Shown: one piece after another, positions 1 through 8,484 of the stretch | Layout: the number at the start of each line of letters is the position of its first letter | How positions within the stretch are numbered: the stretch's first letter is position 1 | NCBI GenBank assembly: GCA_035277145.1 | Contig: DATELA010000037.1 | Location: 1 to 50,795, forward strand | DNA: 50,795 nucleotides | Reading direction: 5' to 3' | Source of the DNA: DASRAP01 sp035277145 | GTDB taxonomy: Bacteria; Gemmatimonadota; Gemmatimonadetes; Gemmatimonadales; Gemmatimonadaceae | The notes under the pieces: model-generated | What the model saw: the letters and a program-made list of their open reading frames with translations, nothing else | Told to the model about the DNA's origin: nothing | Databases searched by the model: none | Program-made: the position numbers and the translations under genes

Positions 1-1050
1 CAGCGCGCGCGCGAGCGCATCGCTGTCACCAGGCGGCACGAGTTCACCAACATCAGGACTGTTGATCTCATCGGGCACGCCGCCCACCGACGACGCAATC
101 ACGGGCTTCGCGTGTGCCATCGGCTCCAGTACGCCGAGCGGACACGCGTCTTGCCACACGGAAGGCACCACCGACACCGTGGCGTGGGCGAGGAAATTGG
201 GCACGTCGCTGCGATAACCGGTAAGGACAACGTCGTCGCGGCTCGGAAGCGATGCGGCGAGCGCGCGCAAATTCGCGAGCTCCGGGCCGTCTCCAACGTA
301 CACGAGCCTGGGCCGCGGCGATGTGTCCGGCCACACAGCAACGACCTTATCGAACGCGCGAATCAGGTGGTCAACGCCTTTTTCCTGCGCGGCACGACAC
401 ACGCACAAAACAATCGGGCGCCCATCGGCCATTTCCGGAATAGGCGCGCTCGCCGAATTCGACGCGGGCATCTCGATCCCGTACCACAAGCGCACCACGC
501 GGTCGCCCGGAATCATCACCACGTTGCGCTGACGGTTCGCGACATACTCGCTCACCGCAATCACGAGATCCGCGGCGGTACCAGGCACGCGCGCCTTCAG
601 CCATTTCGCAAAACGTTTCAGTCCGCGCGGCGTCGTGCGCGCGCCCGACGTGTGATCGTGCGACACGATGCGTCGAATACCGGTGAGACGCAGCAATGGA
701 AACGCCCAGTGCCACCATCCGCGATCGGTGAAGTAGATCGTGCGAATGTTGCGCTTGCGCGCTTCACGAATCGTCGCGAACACTGACCCAATGCTCAACA
801 GCGACGCATCGAGAACGATCGGTTCTGCTTTTGTCCCTACGAGCCGCTTCGGCGGCTGCTCGATGACCGGATACGACACCAGCGTGCGAATGCCGTCGCG
901 CGCCAGTGCGTCCGCAATGCCCGCGTACAGTCCCTCGAAGTACGTCCACGCAAATCCCGTGTTCGAGGGATAGTGGACGACACACAGGACGGCGTCGCCC
1001 TGGCGGAGCGTCATCGACAGACCGAGCGTAATTGCATCGCGGGGTAGCAT
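1..1050 (-). CDS. GT4-family glycosyltransferase, 3' end cut by window edge
   Basis: Reading the minus strand from ATG at 1050 gives 350 codons with no stop, so the C-terminus lies beyond the left edge. The start is MLPRDAITLGLSMTLRQGD. The C-terminal part has the nucleotide-sugar site of GT-B retaining glycosyltransferases, PLGVLEPMAHAKPVIASSVG followed by GVPDEI and GELVPPGD. The first acidic residue of the usual E-X7-E motif is Asp here (D-ACPLGVL-E), a tolerated variant. It presumably adds a sugar to a lipid-linked or secreted glycan in the cytoplasm. A methyltransferase gene lies 58 nt upstream on the same strand, so the two may be cotranscribed. The family assignment is firm; donor and acceptor are unknown. 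Confidence 0.9.
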   Translation of the reverse strand, partial: MLPRDAITLGLSMTLRQGDAVLCVVHYPSNTGFAWTYFEGLYAGIADALARDGIRTLVSYPVIEQPPKRLVGTKAEPIVLDASLLSIGSVFATIREARKRNIRTIYFTDRGWWHWAFPLLRLTGIRRIVSHDHTSGARTTPRGLKRFAKWLKARVPGTAADLVIAVSEYVANRQRNVVMIPGDRVVRLWYGIEMPASNSASAPIPEMADGRPIVLCVCRAAQEKGVDHLIRAFDKVVAVWPDTSPRPRLVYVGDGPELANLRALAASLPSRDDVVLTGYRSDVPNFLAHATVSVVPSVWQDACPLGVLEPMAHAKPVIASSVGGVPDEINSPDVGELVPPGDSDALARAL

Positions 1051-1108
1051 ACCAACCCCGCGCGCGCCTTGGCTAGTTGATCGCGACGCTCACAACCATC
1101 CGCGTGCG

Positions 1109-1909
1109 CTAGAACACCTCGCTGGGCCCGCTCGCCCTCCGTCCGTCCGCGCTCCGCGAGAGCACGTACAGTCTCGTCGTACCGTGCGCATCACCCGGCA
1201 GCACCGCCGCCATCGACGCATACAGTGCCCGCTTTGCCGCCGCGAGCCACCCATTGTGCGCGAAACGCGGCCTGCCGACCAGGTGCTTCTCCTCGACGCG
1301 TAATCCGGCGCGGTCGATCAGATACTCCAGACCGCAACCCCACGGCATCGAGATGTGCCGGTTCTGCTGCACTTGTTCGTCGGAAAAAATCCGCGGATGC
1401 CCGCGCCACAACCACTGCAATCGCGCTGCGGCGTTCTCGACGTTTGGCGTCGACAAAATCACGCGCCCGCCCGGAGCAAGCACGCGCTCGCACGACCGCA
1501 GAAACTCCGCCGGGTTCTCGACGTGCTCGATGATCTCGATCGCGCACACCAGCGGGTACCGGCGATGTCCGACGTCACGCGCATCAAACGGGTAGTCCAG
1601 GTTCACGCTGAAGCGCGGTGCGTCCAGCTGCACACGATCATTCCAGCTCGTGCACACGACCGAGAAGTCCCGGTCGAGCAATTGCTTGGCGAGCGCGCCT
1701 TCGCCCGCCGCAATGTCGAGCACCACCGTACGTGGACTCAGCGTGCGCTGTGCAAACCCGACCGCGAACTGGTGGGCTTCAACGTCGGCTTGAATGCGGA
1801 GCCCGTCGTAGAGCCAATAGCCGGGGAGTTCGGGATCCTCGTGATACGACAGGCTGCCACCTCGGATGAGCCCGGCGCCGACGTGATGCGCAACACAGGA
1901 TCGCGACAT
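1109..1909 (-). CDS. SAM-dependent class I methyltransferase
   Basis: The 266-residue protein has a Rossmann-type SAM site. Motif I is VLDIAAGEGALAKQLL near residues 62-77, an acidic post-I strand follows, then VCAIEIIEHVENPAEFL and the motif III region RVLAPGGRVILSTPN. This is the Methyltransf_11/23 pattern common in glycan and lipid methyltransferases. No signal peptide or membrane segment is visible. ATG at 1909 is the first good start. It lies upstream of the partial GT4 gene and diverges from the carrier-protein operon across 130 nt. Probable role: O- or N-methylation of a sugar or of the product of the neighbouring operon; the substrate is not predictable. Confidence 0.85.
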   Translation of the reverse strand: MSRSCVAHHVGAGLIRGGSLSYHEDPELPGYWLYDGLRIQADVEAHQFAVGFAQRTLSPRTVVLDIAAGEGALAKQLLDRDFSVVCTSWNDRVQLDAPRFSVNLDYPFDARDVGHRRYPLVCAIEIIEHVENPAEFLRSCERVLAPGGRVILSTPNVENAAARLQWLWRGHPRIFSDEQVQQNRHISMPWGCGLEYLIDRAGLRVEEKHLVGRPRFAHNGWLAAAKRALYASMAAVLPGDAHGTTRLYVLSRSADGRRASGPSEVF

Positions 1910-2039
1910 ACGTCGACATCAACGCACAGCGCGTGCCACACAAAGTGCCGCATGCAGGCAACACGCACGCAACGCGTAGGCAACACAGGCGCGAAGCGCC
2001 TCCAGGTCACTGCGAGTGGCTGGCTATGTTACCCCGGCA

Positions 2040-2480
2040 ATGAGCACAAACGCGCCGGGACGCGCGGGAGGCGGGAATTGCTGCGCAGTCGGCGTCGACG
2101 TCGTCGACATTCACGACGTCGAGAGGGCTTTGTCAGAGCACGGAGACGCATACGTACAGCGCGTTTTCACGCCGGCCGAAGCGGCGTACTGCCGCGGCGG
2201 CGCGTCGCCAGATGCGGTCGCGCAGCGGTTCGCCCAACGGTTTGGGGCCAAAGAGGCCCTTCTGAAAGCCCTCGGATGGGGCGACCGCGCAACGTCGTGG
2301 CACGGCATCGAAGTTGCCCCAGGTACCAGAGGCGGCTGGCGGGTGGTACTAAGTGGCCCCGTCGCCGCCGCCGCTGTTGAGGCCGGAATGACCGATTTCA
2401 CCCTTAGCATGGGGCATGCGGGTGGACTGGCCACTGCAGTGGTGACGGCGACCCGCGTTCGCGCGTCGCACATCGAATAG
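2040..2480 (+). CDS. acpS: AcpS-type 4'-phosphopantetheinyl transferase
   Basis: Encodes 146 residues of the AcpS family, which transfers phosphopantetheine from CoA to a carrier-protein serine. The metal-binding N-terminal motif VGVDVVDI and the second signature RFGAKEALLKALGWG are both present. After the RVFTPAEAAYCR segment the C-terminal half follows the usual AcpS order, SWHGIEVAP then FTLSMGHAGGLATA. I chose ATG 2040 because family members begin a few residues before this first strand; GTG at 2016 in the same frame would add eight residues. It is the first gene of a co-directional run and lies 31 nt before a carrier-protein gene, so it is probably the dedicated activator of that protein rather than, or in addition to, the housekeeping enzyme. 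Confidence 0.85.
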   Translation: MSTNAPGRAGGGNCCAVGVDVVDIHDVERALSEHGDAYVQRVFTPAEAAYCRGGASPDAVAQRFAQRFGAKEALLKALGWGDRATSWHGIEVAPGTRGGWRVVLSGPVAAAAVEAGMTDFTLSMGHAGGLATAVVTATRVRASHIE

Positions 2481-2511
2481 CCACGCCCCTCTTCCGGAGA
2501 CGAAGAAACTG

Positions 2512-2766
2512 ATGGATAGCGAGATCCGCGCGATCCTGCGGGAGCACGTGCGCCTGAACGTCGACGTCGACACCCTCGACCCCGATGGCGACCTGTACCG
2601 CGCTGGAATGACTTCCCACGCCAGCGTGAACCTGATGCTCGCGCTGGAAGACAAGTTTGGCGTCGAGTTCCCGGAGCGCATGCTCCGGCGGCGCACCTTC
2701 GAGACCATCGCGTCGATCCGCGGCGCGCTCGAAGAGCTGAACGGCGGACGCCCAACCCCGGTCTGA
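2512..2766 (+). CDS. acyl/aminoacyl carrier protein
   Basis: An 84-residue four-helix carrier protein. The phosphopantetheine-accepting serine is Ser35 in GDLYRAGMTSHASVNLMLAL; the usual DSL is replaced by TSH, a form known from carrier proteins paired with aaRS-like amino acid ligases. Helix III follows in DKFGVEFPERMLRRRTF. A GGAG ribosome-binding sequence lies about 12 nt before ATG. The stop overlaps the next start (TGATG), so translation is probably coupled to the dehydrogenase gene. With a dedicated transferase upstream and an amino acid:carrier-protein ligase three genes on, it most likely carries an amino acid thioester rather than a fatty acyl chain. Confidence 0.9.
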   Translation: MDSEIRAILREHVRLNVDVDTLDPDGDLYRAGMTSHASVNLMLALEDKFGVEFPERMLRRRTFETIASIRGALEELNGGRPTPV

Positions 2767-3938
2767 TGGCGACCGATCTCGGCGTTCAGTCGCGCGAAGG
2801 CTTGATCGATCAGGTCCGCCGGGTCGGTGCCGAGATTGCAGCACCGGCAGCGGGCGACGTCGACCGCAACGCGCGGTTTCCGCGCGAAGCCATCGACGCG
2901 CTTCGTGAACTCCGCCTGCTCGGCGCGCTCGTGCCGGTGGAGCACGGCGGCCTGGGTTGCACCGTCTCCGAAGTCGCGGACATGTGCGACGTCCTCGGAC
3001 AGCACTGCGCGAACACCGCGATGGTGTTTGCGATGCACCAGATCCAGGTCGCGTGCATCGTGCACCACGGACTCGATACGCAGTATTTCCGCGACTACGC
3101 GCGCGAACTGTGTGAGAAACAATTGCTCCTCGCGTCGGCGACGACCGAGGTGAACGTTGGCGGCGACGTGCGCACGAGCATTTGCTCGGTCAATCGCACG
3201 GGCAATCGATTCGCGCTTGCCAAGCAGGCGCCGGTGATTTCGTACGGCGCCGAAGCGGACGACATTCTCGTGACGGCGCGCAGCGCGCCCGATGCGGCAA
3301 GCAGCGATCAGGTGATCGTACTCGCGCGCAAAGCCGGCACGAAACTCAAGCAGACGAGCGGCTGGGACACGCTGGGATTCCGCGGCACATGCAGCCTCGG
3401 GTTTGTACTCGAATCAGAAGGCGAGGTCGACCAGATCATCCCCGTTCCCTACGCCGACGTCAGCGCGCGCACCATGCATCCGATTTCGCACATCGTGTGG
3501 ACGTCGCTGTGGCTCGGCCTTGCGTCCGACGCTGTGTCGAAAGCGCGCGCGTTCGTGCGCGCCGAAGCACGCAAGAAACCGGGCACCACGCCGCCGGGCG
3601 CAATTCGCCTCGCGGAACTCGTGAGCACGCTGCAAACCATGCGCGCAAACGTGCACGACGTGACGCACGAATACGAAGCATTGCTGCCCGATCCGGAAGC
3701 GCTGAGCGGCATGAGCTTCACGATCAAAGCGAACAACCTCAAAATTGCGTGCTCCAAACTCGTCGTGGACGTTGTGAGTCAGGCGATGTTGATCTGCGGT
3801 ATCTCAGCGTACAAGCACGACACCAAGTACACACTCGGCCGCCATCTGCGAGACGCGTACGGTGCGGCGCTCATGATCAACAACGACCGCATCTACAACG
3901 CGAACGCGTCGCTGCTCCTGGTTTCGAAGGACGAGTAA
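2766..3938 (+). CDS. acyl-CoA dehydrogenase-family flavoprotein
   Basis: The 390-residue protein has the acyl-CoA dehydrogenase fold. The N-terminal helical domain contains RNARFPREAIDALRELRLLG and LVPVEHGGLG, the middle beta-domain reads QTSGWDTLGFRGTCSL, and the C-terminal helical domain ends GAALMINNDRIYNANASLLL. Known enzymes of this family remove two hydrogens with FAD, and some act on carrier-bound aminoacyl thioesters such as prolyl-carrier proteins. Its place between the carrier protein and the amino acid ligase suggests it oxidises the tethered amino acid or a derivative. I could not place the catalytic glutamate by eye. It starts within the carrier-protein stop and ends 4 nt before the ligase start. 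Confidence 0.8.
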   Translation: MATDLGVQSREGLIDQVRRVGAEIAAPAAGDVDRNARFPREAIDALRELRLLGALVPVEHGGLGCTVSEVADMCDVLGQHCANTAMVFAMHQIQVACIVHHGLDTQYFRDYARELCEKQLLLASATTEVNVGGDVRTSICSVNRTGNRFALAKQAPVISYGAEADDILVTARSAPDAASSDQVIVLARKAGTKLKQTSGWDTLGFRGTCSLGFVLESEGEVDQIIPVPYADVSARTMHPISHIVWTSLWLGLASDAVSKARAFVRAEARKKPGTTPPGAIRLAELVSTLQTMRANVHDVTHEYEALLPDPEALSGMSFTIKANNLKIACSKLVVDVVSQAMLICGISAYKHDTKYTLGRHLRDAYGAALMINNDRIYNANASLLLVSKDE

Positions 3939-3942
3939 GCGC

Positions 3943-4860
3943 ATGACCGCAGCAGTAACAGCACAGCAGAAATTCGTCGACGAGCTCGTGGCCCACGGGT
4001 TGCTCGTCCCGTCCGGCGTGCCCGGCGTGTTCGGACGCGCGCACGAATTCGAGAACGTCATCGAGCAGTTCGAACGGCGCGTGTCGTCGGTCGGATCGAA
4101 AGACGGCGCGGAAATTTTTCGTTTTCCCCCGCTCATTAATCGCGCGCATTTCGTTCAAAGCGAATACCTGAAATCGTTCCCCGATCTCGCGGGTTGCGTG
4201 CACAGCTTTGTCGGTGGCGATGCGGAGCACGCGGAGTTGCTCGGCGCCGTCGAACACGGGAACAGCTGGGGAAAACTGCTGGAGCAAACCGACGTGGTGT
4301 TCACGCCGGCCGCGTGCTACCCGCTGTATCCGATGATCGCTGGTACGCTTTCGAGCACCAGCGGCCGCTTGTTCGACGTGTACTCGTATTGCTTCCGCCA
4401 CGAACCGTCGCCGGATCCGGCGCGCATGCAGGTGTTTCGTCAGCGTGAGTATGTTCGCGTCGGCGACGCAGCGTCATGCGCGAAGTTCAGAGATTTGTGG
4501 CACGAGCGTGGCATGGCGATCATGGACGCGGTCGAACTGCCCACGCAGTCGGTCGTCGCGAATGATCCATTCTTCGGCCGGCGCGGACGCATGCTTGCCG
4601 CAGATCAGCGCGACCAGGCGCTCAAGTTCGAATTGGTCGTCCCGATCACGTCGACGGAAAAGCCAACGGCCTGTGTCTCGCTGAATTACCACCAGGACCA
4701 TTTCGGACGCGCGTTTCACATCAAGACGCCCGACGGCGCGGACGCGCACACCGCATGCATCGGATTCGGCGTTGAACGCATCGCGCTCGCGCTGTTCAAA
4801 ACGCACGGCCTTTCCACCGCGAAATGGCCGGCCGGTGTGCGTAAGGCACTCAGCCTGTGA
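3943..4860 (+). CDS. amino acid--[carrier protein] ligase (class II aaRS-like)
   Basis: The 305-residue protein resembles the catalytic core of an atypical seryl-tRNA synthetase but lacks the N-terminal tRNA-binding arm. Class II motif 2 is visible as SYCFRHEPSPDPARMQVFRQ with Arg152/Glu154, and motif 3 as CIGFGVERIALALF with Arg279. Cys125, Glu169 and Cys272 lie where this family has its Cys-Glu-Cys zinc site, which binds the amino group of the substrate. Described homologues activate glycine or alanine with ATP and load it on the phosphopantetheine arm of a carrier protein, not on tRNA. The carrier protein encoded at 2512-2766 is the obvious partner. Its stop overlaps the next start. The class is secure; the amino acid is unknown. 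Confidence 0.9.
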   Translation: MTAAVTAQQKFVDELVAHGLLVPSGVPGVFGRAHEFENVIEQFERRVSSVGSKDGAEIFRFPPLINRAHFVQSEYLKSFPDLAGCVHSFVGGDAEHAELLGAVEHGNSWGKLLEQTDVVFTPAACYPLYPMIAGTLSSTSGRLFDVYSYCFRHEPSPDPARMQVFRQREYVRVGDAASCAKFRDLWHERGMAIMDAVELPTQSVVANDPFFGRRGRMLAADQRDQALKFELVVPITSTEKPTACVSLNYHQDHFGRAFHIKTPDGADAHTACIGFGVERIALALFKTHGLSTAKWPAGVRKALSL

Positions 4861-5900
4861 GCACAAAGACGAGTTGCGTCGTGGCGCCGGGGCCAGCAGG
4901 TGCCGTCGCCGCGGGGCGCGTGCGACTCCGTCCACTCGACGCCGCGACGTACTCACGTCACGCGCTGCACGGCGAAGATCGCACGTGGCCTGAAACGAAT
5001 TGCTACGTCGACCTGTGGATTGAAGTCGTGCACGGGCTCGGCCTCGATCCCATGCCCGCGCTCGCGTTCACGCTCGCGCTCGACTTCGAGGGCGACCAGT
5101 ACACGTTCTACAAGTTCGGCCACACCGATTTGCACGACCTGTACGGCATCGATGTGCAGGAGCTCAACGTGTGGAAGCCGCTGGTCGAGCATGCCGTCGA
5201 GCAGGTCTCGATGGGGCGCGTGCTCATTCCCGAAGCAGACTCGTACTGGCTACCCGATACCGCGGGTGTCAGCTACCGCATCGAGCACACCAAGAGCTCG
5301 ATCGCTATCCAGGACATCGACGTCGCGGCGCGCCGCCTGGGGTACTTCCACGGCGCGTCGTACTACCAGCTCGAAGGCGAGGATTTCGACGGCGTGTTCC
5401 GCCTGGCTCCCGGACTGACCGGACCCAACATCCTCCCGCCGTTTTGCGAAATCGCCAAGCTCGACAAGCTGGAACCGCTTTCCGACGCTGCCCTGCTCGA
5501 GCGCGCCGTCGCCCTGACGCGGCGCTATGTCGCGCGGCGGCCCGCCGCCAACCCCATCGTCCGCCACTACGAGCGGTTTGCCAGGGATCTCGAGTGGCTC
5601 CGCGACTCGAACAGCGCCACGCTCTTCCACCAGTACGCGTTCGCGACCTTCCGCCAGCTTGGATCGTGTTTCGAAGTCGCCGGCTCATATGTCCAATGGC
5701 TGGGCGCACGCGGTGAGCGCGGCTTGGAAGGCGCTGCCGGCGATTGCGACACGATCGCCAAGACAGCCAAAGCGTTGCAGTTCAAGCTCGCCCGTGCAGC
5801 GACGTTAAAGCGTCAGATCGATGTCGCCGAATCGTTCGAGGCTATGATCACGAGCTGGGACTCCGCGATGAAACACCTCGTCGCTCGCTATGGCACCTGA
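4857..5900 (+). CDS. DUF1839 family protein
   Basis: The 347-residue protein matches the DUF1839 pattern. Typical features are RTWPETNCYVDLWIEVVHGL, the segment FEGDQYTFYKFGHTDLHDLY, and SYRIEHTKSSIAIQDIDV followed by LGYFHGASYYQLEGEDFDG. DUF1839 proteins are repeatedly encoded beside aaRS-like amino acid:carrier-protein ligases. The biochemical role is unknown to me; by context it may accept the aminoacyl group from the carrier protein and pass it to the final acceptor. GTG at 4857 overlaps the ligase stop (GTGA), which suggests coupling. The C-terminal 100 residues are charged and helical. No signal peptide or transmembrane segment is present. Confidence 0.85.
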   Translation: MSTKTSCVVAPGPAGAVAAGRVRLRPLDAATYSRHALHGEDRTWPETNCYVDLWIEVVHGLGLDPMPALAFTLALDFEGDQYTFYKFGHTDLHDLYGIDVQELNVWKPLVEHAVEQVSMGRVLIPEADSYWLPDTAGVSYRIEHTKSSIAIQDIDVAARRLGYFHGASYYQLEGEDFDGVFRLAPGLTGPNILPPFCEIAKLDKLEPLSDAALLERAVALTRRYVARRPAANPIVRHYERFARDLEWLRDSNSATLFHQYAFATFRQLGSCFEVAGSYVQWLGARGERGLEGAAGDCDTIAKTAKALQFKLARAATLKRQIDVAESFEAMITSWDSAMKHLVARYGT

Positions 5901-8484
5901 GCGCGCCAGCGCTACGACCCGGGCCCGGGTCATAGCGATCGGCGACACGCACATTGACGCGCTCACTGCCAACTGGACCGCCCTAGCGGTTCCCGCCGGC
6001 GCGGCCGCCGACCCCACCAGCTTCGCGAAGCTCATTCGCGACGAAAACCGAATTCGCGCGAGTGCCCCGGGCACCGCCGCGAGCGCGCTTCGCGACGCCG
6101 GACACGTCGACTGGAATCGCCTGCGCGACTTTGACGCCGAGGATTGGTGGTTCCAGCGCTCGTTCGGCGTGGAGGGTCACGACGACGGCCGCCGCCGCGT
6201 GCTGCGGTTCGATGGACTCGCAACGCTGGCCGACGTGTGGCTAAACGGACGCCACATTCTCTCGTCGGACAACATGTGGCTCGCCCATGACGTCGACGTC
6301 ACCGGCGCGCTGTCGCAGTCCAACGAACTGCTTATTCGCTGCGCATCGCTGACGGCCGCGATGACCGCACGACGACCACGCCCTCGCTGGCGCACCCGCA
6401 TTGTCGAGCAGCAACAACTCCGCTGGATGCGCACCACGTTGCTCGGTCGCATGCCGGGCTGGACGCCGCCCGCCGCGCCGGTCGGTCCGTGGCGCGCAGT
6501 GCGTCTGGAAACGCACGGTGCCGTGAGCATCGACGACGTCGTGCTGCGTCCGGTTGTCACCGGCGACCACGGCTCACTTGCCGTCACCGTCGCAATCGCG
6601 CACGCGCGTGGTGCAAAGATCAGCGCAACGGTGCACTGCGCCGGACAATCGAAGGCACTCGCCGTCGCGTCGTCCGCAAACGGGAGTCAACTCAACGGCC
6701 AACTCGCGGTACCGCGCGTGCGCATGTGGTGGCCACACACGCACGGCGAACCCGCGCTGCACGACGTAACCCTGCACATCGACATCAACGGCGCAGCGCA
6801 CGAAGCGCCGCTCGGCCGCGTTGGTTTCCGCTCGATTGTTGCCGACCGCGGTGCCGACGGCAAAGGATTCGGCCTTCGCGTCAACGGCGAACCAGTCTTC
6901 GCGCGCGGCGCCTGCTGGGCGCCGCTCGACGCGCTCACGCTCGACGCCAGCGCGAATTCCTATGACGCTGCGATTGCACAAGCGCGCGCCGCGGGCTTCA
7001 ACATGCTGCGCGTCAGTGGTACGATGGCGTACGAGTGCGACGCGTTCTTCGACGCGTGCGACGCGCACGGCATGCTCGTGTGGCAGGACTTCATGTTCGC
7101 AAACATGGACTACCCCACCGACGACGAGCGCTTTGCGCAATCGGTGCGCAACGAAGCCACGCAGCTTCTGCGACGCATCGCGCACCGTGCCTCTGTCGCG
7201 GTGCTGTGCGGCGGCAGCGAGATGGCGCAGCAGGCATCCATGCTCGGTCTGCCGAAAGAAGCCTGGCAACAGCCGTTGTGCGAGCAACTGCTTCCCGAAC
7301 TGTGCAATTCGCTTGCGGCGCACGTGCCGTACGTGACGAACAGTCCGAGCGGCGGCCCGCTGCCATTTCTGGTCAACGAAGGCATCGGCCACTACTACGG
7401 CGTCGGCGCGTACCTGCGTCCGCTCGAGGACGCGCGACGCGCGGATGTTCGCTTCACCACGGAATGCCTCGGCTTTGCGAACGTGCCGGAGCCGCGCACG
7501 GTCGAGCGCGTCGTCACGCCAAGCGAGCCGCCGCCGCATCATCCGAAGTGGAAAGCGCGCGTGCCACGCGACCGCGGCGCCGGATGGGACTTCGACGATG
7601 TGCGCGATCACTACTTCGGCGTTGTATTCGGCGCGGACCCCGTAGGCGTTCGTTACGCGGACGTCGAGCGCTACCTCGCGATGTCGCGCGTTGCGACGGG
7701 CGAAGTCATGGCACGCACCATCGCGGAGTGGCGCCGCCCGCAGTCGCAGTGCCGCGGCGCGCTCGTGTGGATGCATCGCGACCTGTGGCCCGGCGCCGGC
7801 TGGGGCGTGATCGATTCCGACGGTACGCCCAAGGCCGCGTACTGGTACCTCGCGCGCGCGTGCGCACCCCTCGCGCTCCTCGCGACGGACGAAGGCGTCA
7901 ACGGCCTCGCGTTTCACGCCGTGAACGACACTCCCGCTGCGATCGACGCAGAATTGCTCATCACGCTCTGGCGCGACCGCGTGTCCGTCGCATCAGGCAA
8001 GGCGCCAATCGCGCTCGCTGCGCGATCGGCGCAAACCGTCAGCGCCGACGCGGTGCTCGGCGCGTTCACCGACATCGCATACGCGTATCGATTCGGACCG
8101 CCGGGACACGACCTCGTGTCGGCGGCGCTTCGCGATGCACGCAGCGGCGCGACGCTGAGCGACTGGTTTCACTTCCCCACGGGCATGCCGTCCGCAACGC
8201 GCGCCGATCTCACACTCACGGCTGATGCGTGGCCCAACGGCGACGGCGCGTGGCAGCTCGCGCTTCGGTGTGACTCGCCGGCACTGTCGCTCTCGCTCGA
8301 CGTCCCCGGTTTCGCACCATCGGACGCGTACTTCCATCTCGCCCCAGGCGAGCGAAAAGTGATTACGCTCACCGGGAGTGCACGCGACGCCAGGCCCAGC
8401 GGCTCGGTGCACCCGCTGAACGCGCCGGAACCCACACGCCTCACCCTGCACGAACGCGCCCCGGCCGCACAGACTTCGGCATGA
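5890..8484 (+). CDS. glycoside hydrolase family 2-like protein (beta-mannosidase-like), cytoplasmic
   Basis: This 864-residue protein has GH2 architecture: an N-terminal jelly roll (DWWFQRSFGV and RFDGLATLADVWLNGRHIL), an Ig-like domain, a TIM barrel from about residue 330, and a C-terminal beta region. FARGACWAPLDAL resembles the mannosidase entry strand. The acid/base candidate is Glu444 in VLCGGSE and the nucleophile candidate is Glu525 in RFTTECLGF, so the active site looks intact. There is no signal peptide, unusual for a polysaccharide-degrading GH2, so it may trim an intracellular glycoside intermediate or act as a glycoside-forming enzyme. ATG 5890 overlaps the DUF1839 stop by 11 nt; the next gene begins 4 nt before this stop. 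Confidence 0.8.
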   Translation: MAPERASATTRARVIAIGDTHIDALTANWTALAVPAGAAADPTSFAKLIRDENRIRASAPGTAASALRDAGHVDWNRLRDFDAEDWWFQRSFGVEGHDDGRRRVLRFDGLATLADVWLNGRHILSSDNMWLAHDVDVTGALSQSNELLIRCASLTAAMTARRPRPRWRTRIVEQQQLRWMRTTLLGRMPGWTPPAAPVGPWRAVRLETHGAVSIDDVVLRPVVTGDHGSLAVTVAIAHARGAKISATVHCAGQSKALAVASSANGSQLNGQLAVPRVRMWWPHTHGEPALHDVTLHIDINGAAHEAPLGRVGFRSIVADRGADGKGFGLRVNGEPVFARGACWAPLDALTLDASANSYDAAIAQARAAGFNMLRVSGTMAYECDAFFDACDAHGMLVWQDFMFANMDYPTDDERFAQSVRNEATQLLRRIAHRASVAVLCGGSEMAQQASMLGLPKEAWQQPLCEQLLPELCNSLAAHVPYVTNSPSGGPLPFLVNEGIGHYYGVGAYLRPLEDARRADVRFTTECLGFANVPEPRTVERVVTPSEPPPHHPKWKARVPRDRGAGWDFDDVRDHYFGVVFGADPVGVRYADVERYLAMSRVATGEVMARTIAEWRRPQSQCRGALVWMHRDLWPGAGWGVIDSDGTPKAAYWYLARACAPLALLATDEGVNGLAFHAVNDTPAAIDAELLITLWRDRVSVASGKAPIALAARSAQTVSADAVLGAFTDIAYAYRFGPPGHDLVSAALRDARSGATLSDWFHFPTGMPSATRADLTLTADAWPNGDGAWQLALRCDSPALSLSLDVPGFAPSDAYFHLAPGERKVITLTGSARDARPSGSVHPLNAPEPTRLTLHERAPAAQTSA

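Noticed and set aside
112..786. Plus-strand frame of 224 codons at the left edge
   Set aside because: It is the complement of the partial GT4 gene, which shows clear GT-B donor-site motifs.
1968..1990. Direct repeat GGCAACAC in the gap before the phosphopantetheinyl transferase gene, read as a sigma-54 site
   Set aside because: GG-N10-GC spacing exists but both boxes match poorly, and such spacing is common by chance in GC-rich DNA.
3943..4860. Seryl-tRNA synthetase
   Set aside because: Only the catalytic core is present. The N-terminal coiled-coil tRNA-binding arm is missing and the gene sits beside a carrier protein and a phosphopantetheinyl transferase.
6574..7917. 447-codon minus-strand frame inside the GH2-like gene
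   Set aside because: Arg/Ala/Val-rich product with no domain; the plus-strand frame has an intact GH2 fold and catalytic residues.
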